DNA of 22,360 nucleotides from positions 1 through 22,360 of the forward strand of contig JAVFAS010000059.1 in NCBI GenBank assembly GCA_034002405.1. The letters run 5' to 3'. Positions 15,675-22,360 of this stretch are shown here, piece by piece. This stretch comes from SZUA-365 sp034002405. GTDB lineage: Bacteria; Bacteroidota; Ignavibacteria; SZUA-365. Within the stretch, counting starts at the first letter, position 1. Every line of letters begins with the position of its first letter. Both the position numbers and the translations under genes were made by a program. Under the pieces are notes generated by a model. That model saw nothing but the letters and a program-made list of their open reading frames with translations. It had not been told where the DNA came from and did not search any database.

Positions 15675-16627
15675 CCAGCATCGGTATTGACGTCGGCGGC
15701 AGCAGCATCAAGGCGGTGCTAACCGGCGGGGATGCCCAGGTCATCGCCCGCACGCAACACCCGACGCTCGCCGCGGAACCGGTGGAAGTCACGGTGCGGC
15801 AGATGCACCGCTGCATCGAGACACTGCGCGCCGACGCCGCGGCGGCGGGATTCGATCCCGCGTCACTGGCCGGCATCGGCGTCGGCATGCCCGGCGCCAT
15901 CGACCATGCACGCGGTGTCGTGTACCATCCGCCGAACCTCCCCGCGTGGGAGGAAGTCCCGCTCGCCGCGCTGCTCGCGGAACGATGGGGGCAGCCGGTC
16001 CGGCTCGAGAATGACGCGAACTGCGCCGCGCTTGGCGAGCGCCATTTCGGGGCGGGGCGCGCGGTCGAGGATTTCATCGGCCTGACGCTGGGGACCGGCG
16101 TGGGTTCGGGTATCATTCTCGGTGGTGGCATTTATCACGGTCCGCACGGCTTCGCGGGGGAATTCGGGCATATGAGCATCGATGCGGAAGGTCCGCTCTG
16201 TAACTGCGGCAACCGGGGCTGCATCGAGGCCTACATCGGCATTCACGCACTCATGCGCGACGCCATCCCGGCGCTCCGCGACGATCCGCGCTCACCGTTG
16301 CATCAACGGGCGCGCGAGGAATCGGAGAACATTGTCCCAAAAGATCTTTCCGACGCCGCCGCGCGCGGGGACGCGACAAGCCATCGCATTCTCCGCACCG
16401 CGGGGGAGCGGCTGGGCGTCGCCATCGCCTCCGCGGCGAATTTGCTGGATGTGACGACGTTCATCATCGGCGGCGGCATCGCGGCCGCGGGCGCGCCGCT
16501 GTTCGACGGCATCGATGCCAGTGCGCGATCCCGGGTGCTGAAAGTGCATCGCGATCGGCTTGCCATTCTCCCCGCCGAACTCGGCAACGATGCCGGCATG
16601 CTCGGCGCCGCCGCCTTGATGTTGTAA
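15671..16627 (+). CDS. ROK family sugar kinase (probable glucokinase)
   Basis: This 318-residue cytoplasmic kinase has the ROK features: phosphate-1 loop GIDVGGSSIKA at the N terminus, catalytic D115 in ENDAN, phosphate-2 loop LGTGVGSGII (139-149), and the zinc site H167 with C177, C179 and C184 in GHM...CNCGNRGCIE. These residues fit glucokinase or N-acetylhexosamine kinase; sugar specificity cannot be read with certainty, and no repressor HTH is present. It overlaps the division gene by 4 bases. The short region after it (16628-16720), before the converging ppk gene, holds only CGCGTATCG-type repeats. Confidence 0.93.
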   Translation: MTSIGIDVGGSSIKAVLTGGDAQVIARTQHPTLAAEPVEVTVRQMHRCIETLRADAAAAGFDPASLAGIGVGMPGAIDHARGVVYHPPNLPAWEEVPLAALLAERWGQPVRLENDANCAALGERHFGAGRAVEDFIGLTLGTGVGSGIILGGGIYHGPHGFAGEFGHMSIDAEGPLCNCGNRGCIEAYIGIHALMRDAIPALRDDPRSPLHQRAREESENIVPKDLSDAAARGDATSHRILRTAGERLGVAIASAANLLDVTTFIIGGGIAAAGAPLFDGIDASARSRVLKVHRDRLAILPAELGNDAGMLGAAALML

Positions 16628-16682
16628 CAAAACCACGCCTCCCGTATCCATCCCCGCCCATCGCGCAGCGACGCACGCACGT

Positions 16683-16710
16683 ACCGCGTATCGCGTATCG
16701 CGCGTTGCGA
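16683..16710. repeat. Short ATCGCGT heptamer repeat with CGCGTATCG motif
   Basis: ACCGCGT, ATCGCGT, ATCGCGC, GTTGCGA follow each other in 7-base steps between the convergent kinase and ppk genes. CGCGTATCG occurs twice overlapping here (16685-16693, 16692-16700). It may be a remnant of the second intergenic repeat type also seen near 9818-9860 and 15227. Confidence 0.5.
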
Positions 16711-16720
16711 AGCGATGCAG

Positions 16721-18925
16721 CTACTCGTCTTCGTCGTCGTGGCGCTCGCGATACGCCAGTTCCGCGTAGCGGATGAACATTTCCTGGCTGTCGAGCCTCG
16801 GCGCTTCGGGAGGGAGATCCGTACGGCGATACTTGCCGTCGGCATGCAGGGTGTAGGACTTCGCGGTATCGGAGAGGATGGTCGGAATGACATGATGCAT
16901 GAGTCGATCCTTGATCGACTGCTCCTCGACGAGAAACATGGCTTCCACGCGGCGGTTGAGATTGCGCGGCATCCAGTCGGCGCTGCTGAAATAGAATTCC
17001 GGATCGCCGTCGTTCCCGAACATGAAGACGCGTGAATGTTCGAGGAATCGGCCGACGATACTCGTGATGCGGATGTGCTCGCTCAGACCGGGGACGCCGG
17101 GACGCAGGCAGCAAATGCCGCGGACGACCAGATCGATATCCACTCCCGCCTGCGACGCGCGGTACAGCGCGCGGATCACCTGCGCGTCGACCAGCGCATT
17201 GAGCTTGCCGACGATGCGCGCGGACTTCCCGGCTTTCTTGTTTTCCATTTCCCGCTGGATCAGTGACAGGATTTTCTTCCGCAGCGAGACCGGGGCGATG
17301 ATGATTTTTTCCCACTCGGTCTGATGGGAATAGCCCGTCAAATAATTGAACAACGCCGAGCCCTCGAAGGCCATGTCGTCGCGGCAGGTCATCAATCCGA
17401 AATCCGTATACAGGCGCGCCGTGATTTCGTTGTAATTGCCGGAGCTCATATGCACGTAGGTGCGCAGGCCGTGCTTCTCGCGGCGCACCACCACCGCGAG
17501 TTTGCAGTGGGTTTTCAGACCGATGATGCCGTAGACGACATGCACCCCCGCCTGCTCGAGCCGCCGCGCCCAGATGATGTTGTTTTCTTCGTCGAAGCGC
17601 GCCTTCAGCTCCACGAAGGCGGTGACCTGTTTGCCATTGGCCGCCGCGCGCGCGAGCGCGCGCACGATGCTCGAATCACCGCCGGTGCGGTAGAGGGTCT
17701 GCTTGATGGCGAGCACATCCGGATCGTCGGCGGCGACTTCGATGAACTCCACCACCGAACTGAACGAATCGTAGGGGTGATGGAAGAACAGATCGCGTTC
17801 GCGGACTCGGTCGAAAATATTGTGATCGCCGCGCAGTTCCTCGATGATGCGTGGCGTGAAGGGCGCGTCCTTCAGATGGCGCAGCGGCAATTTCACCAGG
17901 TCCATGAAATCGGCGAGGTTGAGCGGCCCCTCGATCGCATACACATCCTGTTCGTCGAGATGCATCGCCTTCTGCAGCATGCGGTAGACCTTCCGCGGCA
18001 TGTGATGGTCCATTTCCACGCGCACCACCGCGCCCCAGCGCCGGCGGCGGATCTGTTCCTCGATGGTCTTGAGCAGATCGGCGGCCTCGTCCTCGGCGAT
18101 ATCGAGATCGGCGTTGCGCGTGATGCGGAAGCGATACGACTCCCGCACCTGAAGGCCCGGAAACAGTGCATCCGCATTGGCCGCGATCACCTCGCCGAGC
18201 AGCACGTAATGGTAGCCGTCCTTCCGCACGGGGATATGCACCAGACGCGGCACCACCGGCGGCACCTGTACCACCGCGATGCGTTCTTCCTGCGTGATCG
18301 AATCGACGACGATGATGACGAGGTTGAGCGAACGGTTGAGCAGATGGGGAAACGGATGTCCGGGATCGATGGCCAGCGGCGAGAGCACCGGAAACACATG
18401 GTCGATGAAGTAGCGCTCGCACCAGTCGCGCGAGGTTTCGTCGAGTTCGTCATACGAATGCAGCACCACGCCATGCGGCTCGAGCCCCGGCACGATCTCG
18501 CGAAGGAAGCATTCCGACATCGCCGCGTTCATCCGGCACACCTCGTCGCGCACGGCCGCGAGCGTCTCCTCGGCCGTCATGCCGTCGGGAGGCAGGTCAG
18601 TGACCGCAAGTTCGATCTGCTGTTTGAGTCCCGCGACGCGAATCATGAAGAACTCATCGAGATTCGACGAGGTGATGCAGAGAAACTTCAGCCGTTCGAG
18701 CAGCGGGACGGCTGGATCCAGCGCTTCGTTGAGCACGCGCCAGTTGAAGTCGAGCCAGCTCAGTTCGCGATTGAAATACACATCGGGCGCGTAGAGATCG
18801 ACCGCCGGCGCGCCGGCATCCACATCCTGCGCGTATTCCTGCGTGCGATCCTCCGACGCCACGTCCTGCGCCCGCGCATGCAAATGGTGGATGTTCGTCG
18901 TCGCCTTGATTTCGCTCGGTGTCAT
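16721..18925 (-). CDS. ppk1: Polyphosphate kinase 1
   Basis: This 734-residue enzyme polymerises the terminal phosphate of ATP into polyphosphate. After a variable 45-residue N terminus comes the PPK1 start motif YFNRELSWLDFNWRVL (about 50-65) and SSNLDEFFMIRVAG (86-99). The catalytic phospho-histidine is H473 in GLKTHCKL, and the second conserved histidine is H630 in FLEHSRVFMFGN. ARFDEENNI, YVHMSSGNYNE and SSADWMPRNLNRRVE are all present. The acidic tail DDEDE is unremarkable. The gene stands alone, divergent from the lipid A operon, with a hairpin-forming heptamer array in the shared upstream region. Confidence 0.97.
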   Translation of the reverse strand: MTPSEIKATTNIHHLHARAQDVASEDRTQEYAQDVDAGAPAVDLYAPDVYFNRELSWLDFNWRVLNEALDPAVPLLERLKFLCITSSNLDEFFMIRVAGLKQQIELAVTDLPPDGMTAEETLAAVRDEVCRMNAAMSECFLREIVPGLEPHGVVLHSYDELDETSRDWCERYFIDHVFPVLSPLAIDPGHPFPHLLNRSLNLVIIVVDSITQEERIAVVQVPPVVPRLVHIPVRKDGYHYVLLGEVIAANADALFPGLQVRESYRFRITRNADLDIAEDEAADLLKTIEEQIRRRRWGAVVRVEMDHHMPRKVYRMLQKAMHLDEQDVYAIEGPLNLADFMDLVKLPLRHLKDAPFTPRIIEELRGDHNIFDRVRERDLFFHHPYDSFSSVVEFIEVAADDPDVLAIKQTLYRTGGDSSIVRALARAAANGKQVTAFVELKARFDEENNIIWARRLEQAGVHVVYGIIGLKTHCKLAVVVRREKHGLRTYVHMSSGNYNEITARLYTDFGLMTCRDDMAFEGSALFNYLTGYSHQTEWEKIIIAPVSLRKKILSLIQREMENKKAGKSARIVGKLNALVDAQVIRALYRASQAGVDIDLVVRGICCLRPGVPGLSEHIRITSIVGRFLEHSRVFMFGNDGDPEFYFSSADWMPRNLNRRVEAMFLVEEQSIKDRLMHHVIPTILSDTAKSYTLHADGKYRRTDLPPEAPRLDSQEMFIRYAELAYRERHDDEDE

Positions 18926-19000
18926 GGGGTGCTCGTGGATGATTTCGGAGCTTCAATCTAGTGAATAGGTGCGTGCGGAGAAAGGGAGCGAATGGCGACC

Positions 19001-19049
19001 TTGGCTTTTGGCTTTTGGCCAACTGCCAACTGCCAATAGCCAATAGCCA
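19001..19049. repeat. Heptamer array 4 with inverted right half
   Basis: Seven heptamers in phase: TTGGCTT, TTGGCTT, TTGGCCA, ACTGCCA, ACTGCCA, ATAGCCA, ATAGCCA. The left and right parts are near reverse complements with about one mismatch per unit, so the region can fold into an imperfect hairpin. It lies between the divergent ppk1 and lpxC-fabZ starts. The remaining 84 bases before the lpxC-fabZ start are AT-richer and probably contain its promoter, but I find no clear -10/-35 or -7/-33 match. Confidence 0.9.
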
Positions 19050-19136
19050 ACGTGCCTCCATTGCGCTTTCCCGAAAATATCCCGATTTTAGAAGATTGAA
19101 TCATTTCGAACAACATCACACTCGATACAGGCCGAC

Positions 19137-20552
19137 ATGCTCGTTCATCAATGCACCATTCAGGAGGCGGTTTCCTACAGCGGAACCGGCCTGCACACCG
19201 GCGCGCAGTGCACGCTGACCTTCCGTCCCGCTCCGGAGAATTACGGCATCCGCTTCGTCCGTACCGATCTCGGCGGGAATCCGGAGATTCCGGCGATCGT
19301 CGATTACGTCGTGGACGTCTCGCGCGGCACGACGCTCGGGCATGGGGATATCAAGGTCTACACCGTCGAGCACGTGCTGGCCGCGGTGGCGGGCATGCAG
19401 ATCGACAACCTCGTCATCGAGATCGACGGCATCGAACCGCCGGTGGGTGACGGCAGCGCCATGCCCTTCGTCGAAGCGCTGCAGCGCGCGGGCATCGAGA
19501 AGCAGGAAGCGCTCAAGGATTATCTCATCATCGACCGCACGATCCAGTTTTCGAATCCCGAAAAGGAAATCGACATTGTCGCGCTGCCGCTGGACGATTT
19601 CCGCATGACGGTGATGGTCGATTACAAAAATCCCGCCCTCGGCAGCCAGCACACCGGCATGTTCAATCTCGAGGAATTCGTCACCGAGTTCGCCGCCTCG
19701 CGCACGTTCTGCTTCCTCACCGAAGTCGAGGCCCTGCATGACGCGGGCCTGATCAAGGGCGGTTCGCTCGACAACGCCGTGGTCATCGTCGACCGCGACA
19801 TGACGCGCGAGGATCTCGATGGCATCGGCCGGAAGCTCAACCTGGGAAAGGACATCCACCTCAACGACGCGGGCTTCCTCAACGACATCACGCCGCGATA
19901 CAAGAACGAGCCCGCGCGGCACAAGCTGCTCGACCTGCTGGGTGATCTTTCGCTCGTGGGCGTGCCGCTCAAGGCACAGATCCTCGCCGCGCGCCCGGGA
20001 CACGCGAGCAACGTCGAATTCGCCCGTATGATCCGCAAGCTCTACCTCGAAAAACGCCTCGTCAAGAAATACCAGCACGAGCGCAAGAAAGGTGTCGTGT
20101 TCGACATCAACGCGATCAGTGAACTGCTGCCGCACCGCTACCCCTTCCTGCTCGTCGACAAGATCATCAGTCTTGAAATCGACAAGAAAATCGTGGGCAT
20201 CAAGAACGTGACCATGAACGAGCCGTTTTTCGTCGGGCACTTCCCGGGACAGCCCGTCATGCCGGGCGTGCTCATGATCGAGGCCATGGCGCAATGCGGC
20301 GGCATTCTCATGCTCAACACGCTGGAGAATCCAAAAGAGAAGCTGGCCTTTTTCTCCACTATCGACAACGCGAAGTTCCGCCGTCCGGTCATTCCCGGAG
20401 ACCAGCTCGTGATGGAAGTGGAGATGACCAACAAGCGCCGCAACATCATCCAGATGCGCGGCAAGGCCTTTGTCGACGGCGATCTCGTGGCCGAGGCTGA
20501 CATGATGGCCGCGGTGGTCGACAAGAACCAGGTCAAGAAGAACGGGGAATAA
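19137..20552 (+). CDS. lpxC-fabZ: LpxC-FabZ fusion enzyme
   Basis: This 471-residue fusion joins UDP-3-O-acyl-GlcNAc deacetylase (about 1-310) to beta-hydroxyacyl-ACP dehydratase (about 325-471). LpxC zinc/catalytic residues are visible: E78-H79 in VEHVLAA, H262 and D266 in RHKLLDLLGD, and H289 in GHASN. FabZ motifs are LLPHRYPFLLVD (H333), GHFPGQPVMPGV and E382 in MIEAMAQ. LpxC commits the lipid A pathway, while FabZ draws the same hydroxyacyl-ACP pool toward fatty acid synthesis, so the fusion fixes their ratio. The fusion is characteristic of Bacteroidota/Chlorobiota relatives. No Shine-Dalgarno is evident before ATG 19137. Confidence 0.97.
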   Translation: MLVHQCTIQEAVSYSGTGLHTGAQCTLTFRPAPENYGIRFVRTDLGGNPEIPAIVDYVVDVSRGTTLGHGDIKVYTVEHVLAAVAGMQIDNLVIEIDGIEPPVGDGSAMPFVEALQRAGIEKQEALKDYLIIDRTIQFSNPEKEIDIVALPLDDFRMTVMVDYKNPALGSQHTGMFNLEEFVTEFAASRTFCFLTEVEALHDAGLIKGGSLDNAVVIVDRDMTREDLDGIGRKLNLGKDIHLNDAGFLNDITPRYKNEPARHKLLDLLGDLSLVGVPLKAQILAARPGHASNVEFARMIRKLYLEKRLVKKYQHERKKGVVFDINAISELLPHRYPFLLVDKIISLEIDKKIVGIKNVTMNEPFFVGHFPGQPVMPGVLMIEAMAQCGGILMLNTLENPKEKLAFFSTIDNAKFRRPVIPGDQLVMEVEMTNKRRNIIQMRGKAFVDGDLVAEADMMAAVVDKNQVKKNGE

Positions 20553-20586
20553 GCGTCCCGCGAGTCCATACACACCGGAAACAGCC

Positions 20587-21378
20587 ATGCCGAACATCCA
20601 TCCCACCGCCATTGTCGATCCGAAGGCCGAGCTTGCCGACAGCGTGACCGTCGGTCCCTTCTGCGTCATTCATGCCGACGTCACCATCGGGGAAGGCACG
20701 ACACTCGGTCCGAACGTGCTCGTCGACAACGGCGCGCGCATCGGAAAGAACAACACCATCCATCAGGGCACCGTGGTGGCCACGCCGCCGCAGGATCTCA
20801 AATACGCCAACGAGCGCACCGAATTCTTTCTCGGCGACAACAACACGATCCGCGAATACTGCACGCTCAATCGCGCGACCACGCATTCATGGAAGACCAC
20901 GGTGGGCAGCAACTGCCTGCTCATGGCCTACGTGCATGTCGCGCACGACTGCCAGATCGGTGACAATGTAATCATCGCCAACAGCACGCAGATGGGCGGA
21001 CACTGCGTGATCGGCGACCACGCCATCATCGGCGGCATCACCGGCATCCACCAGTTCAGTCACATCGGCGCGCATGTGATGGTCGGAGCGATTTCGCGCG
21101 TGGTGAAGGACATCCCGCCCTACTCCCTCTGCGGCGGCGATCCGATGCGCTTCGAGGGACTCAACGCGATCGGACTGCGGCGCCGCGGATTCTCGCGCGA
21201 GACCCTCGCGCTGCTCGACCGGACCTATCACGCGCTGTATCGCCAGGGGATGAACACCACGCAGGCCGTGGGTTGGATCAAGGAGAACATCGCGCAGACG
21301 CCGGAAGTGACGGCCGTGATCGATTTTGTCGAATCCAGTGACCGCGGCATCGTGCGTGCCGCCCAGCTCGGGATATAG
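20587..21378 (+). CDS. lpxA: UDP-GlcNAc (or GlcNAc3N) acyltransferase LpxA
   Basis: This 263-residue left-handed beta-helix protein of hexapeptide repeats performs the first acylation of lipid A. Catalytic H120 lies in VHVAHDC, with H117, H138 (GGH) and H155 (IHQF); QDLKYANE and the C-terminal LRRRGFS helix domain are conserved. The acyl-chain ruler residue, Gly173 in E. coli, is A168 here (HVMVGAIS), suggesting some change in chain length. The gene follows lpxC-fabZ by 34 bases and precedes the Gfo/Idh/MocA gene by 8 bases. That partner raises the chance that the acceptor is UDP-GlcNAc3N. Confidence 0.96.
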   Translation: MPNIHPTAIVDPKAELADSVTVGPFCVIHADVTIGEGTTLGPNVLVDNGARIGKNNTIHQGTVVATPPQDLKYANERTEFFLGDNNTIREYCTLNRATTHSWKTTVGSNCLLMAYVHVAHDCQIGDNVIIANSTQMGGHCVIGDHAIIGGITGIHQFSHIGAHVMVGAISRVVKDIPPYSLCGGDPMRFEGLNAIGLRRRGFSRETLALLDRTYHALYRQGMNTTQAVGWIKENIAQTPEVTAVIDFVESSDRGIVRAAQLGI

Positions 21379-21386
21379 GACCGCGT

Positions 21387-22360
21387 ATGTCAGTACTCAG
21401 AATGGGCGTCGCGGGACTCGGACATCTCGGATCCCTTCATGCGAAAATGCTATCCACCGCCGAGGGTGCCACGCTCGCGGCCGTCCACGACGTCAATCCC
21501 GACACCGCGCAGCGCGTCGCCGATGAATACGGCACGCGCGCGGCGGCCGATCTCGACGATCTGCTCGGCAGCGTCGACGCGCTGAGCATCGCCACGCCGA
21601 CCACCACGCATTTCGACATCGCCGCCGAGGCCATCCGCCGGGGCATACCGGTATTTCTCGAGAAGCCCATCACCAAGACCGTGCAGCAGGCGCGCGACCT
21701 CAACGCCCTCGCACGCGCGCACGGCGTGATCATCCAGGTGGGACACATCGAACGTTTCAATCCCGCCATCGTCGCGCTCGACCACTACAACATCGCCCCA
21801 CTGTTCGTCGAATCGCATCGGCTCGCGCAGTTCAATCCCCGCGGCACCGACGTCGCCGTCGTGCTCGATCTGATGATCCACGACATCGACATCATCCTCA
21901 GCCTCGTGCGCAGCGAGGTCGTGTCCATCGACGCGAGCGGCCTCGCGGTCGTCTCCGACTCCGCCGACATCGCCAACGCGCGCCTCACGTTCGCCAACGG
22001 CTGCGTGGCCAACATCACCGCCAGCCGCATTTCGCAGAACCGCATGCGCAAGATGCGGCTCTTCCAGAAAAACGCCTACATCTCCATCGACTTCCAGCAG
22101 GGACTCGCCGAGGTCTTCCGCCTCGTCGACGTCGACGAGAATGACGTCACCCCCACCTACATGCTCGGCATGATCGAGCAGGGCAAGAACAAGCGCAACA
22201 TCGTCTACGAACAGCCGCCCGTGCCCACCGACCACAATCCCCTCCGTCACGAACTGCAGCTCTTCGTCAACGCCGTGCGCAACGGCACCGCGCCCGTGGT
22301 CGACGGCCAAGCCGGCCAGCAGGCGCTCGAAGTCGCCGAGGAAATCATGCGCATGATTCA
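21387..22360 (+). CDS. Gfo/Idh/MocA family oxidoreductase, partial (GnnA-like candidate)
   Basis: This open frame runs off the window end after 324 codons, so the C terminus is missing. The N-terminal Rossmann fold shows MGVAGLGHLGSLHA and LSIATPTTTHFD, then the family hallmark EKPITKT. GHIERFNPA and LDLMIHDIDIILSLV supply the substrate-side Lys/His residues typical of NAD-dependent sugar dehydrogenases. It starts 8 bases after lpxA and is clearly in the same operon. In organisms making amide-linked lipid A, gnnA of this family sits beside lpxA and oxidises the 3-position of UDP-GlcNAc. That role is a context-based inference here; similar genes in lipid A operons also occur without proven GnnA activity. 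Confidence 0.9.
   Translation, partial: MSVLRMGVAGLGHLGSLHAKMLSTAEGATLAAVHDVNPDTAQRVADEYGTRAAADLDDLLGSVDALSIATPTTTHFDIAAEAIRRGIPVFLEKPITKTVQQARDLNALARAHGVIIQVGHIERFNPAIVALDHYNIAPLFVESHRLAQFNPRGTDVAVVLDLMIHDIDIILSLVRSEVVSIDASGLAVVSDSADIANARLTFANGCVANITASRISQNRMRKMRLFQKNAYISIDFQQGLAEVFRLVDVDENDVTPTYMLGMIEQGKNKRNIVYEQPPVPTDHNPLRHELQLFVNAVRNGTAPVVDGQAGQQALEVAEEIMRMI

Noticed and set aside
10356..20669. Other long antisense frames (10356-12044, 13072-14955, 17324-18961, 19116-20669)
   Set aside because: Each mirrors a recognised gene (DUF4905-like/yjbQ, methyltransferase, ppk1, lpxC-fabZ) and has no domain of its own; the one at 13072 also reads through the N gap.

Overview
The window is 22,360 bases of high-GC bacterial chromosome from a metagenome-style scaffold; a run of exactly 100 N marks a scaffold join. 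The LpxC-FabZ fusion, a DUF4905-type protein and the frequent lack of Shine-Dalgarno sequences point to a Gram-negative of the FCB group, on the Bacteroidota/Chlorobiota side (Ignavibacteria or Kapabacteria-like). This placement is inference from gene content only.

Left part, minus strand (62-8187): an AlkD-like helical-repeat protein and an exported CxxC thioredoxin-fold protein form a two-gene unit. Beside it is a compact four-gene operon, read from 8187 down to 1689: a protein of two tandem Lrp-type RAM domains with no DNA-binding domain, a NuoE/HydC-like [2Fe-2S] subunit, a NuoF/HydB-like FMN/NAD subunit with extra ferredoxin domains, and a 1243-residue subunit joining 2Fe-2S, 4Fe-4S, GltD-type FAD/NAD(P) and formate-dehydrogenase-like molybdopterin domains. 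The molybdopterin domain has lost the Cys/Sec-His pair of formate dehydrogenase, so the complex probably does not oxidise formate. With two nicotinamide/flavin sites on one iron-sulfur wire, it could be a transhydrogenase or flavin-based bifurcating complex. This is the most unusual system in the window. A perfect 13-bp hairpin closes the operon.

Middle (8397-16627): 3-methyladenine DNA glycosylase, a diheme cytochrome c lipoprotein and a two-TM zinc-ribbon-like protein on the minus strand; then on the plus strand a DUF4905-like protein, a YjbQ/UPF0047 protein, KdsD (Kdo synthesis), a YitJ-type homocysteine methyltransferase/MTHFR fusion, an FtsB/DivIC-type division protein and a ROK sugar kinase.

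Right (16721-22360): polyphosphate kinase on the minus strand, then divergently a lipid A operon of lpxC-fabZ, lpxA and a Gfo/Idh/MocA oxidoreductase cut by the window end. That order resembles gnnA next to lpxA, and so may indicate amide-linked (GlcNAc3N) lipid A.

Four intergenic regions hold arrays of a degenerate 7-bp repeat (TGGCTNA and its complement) in strict heptamer phase. In three of them the unit flips orientation at the right end, giving potential hairpins. The N gap lies inside one of these arrays. No tRNA, rRNA, CRISPR array, insertion sequence or prophage gene was seen.
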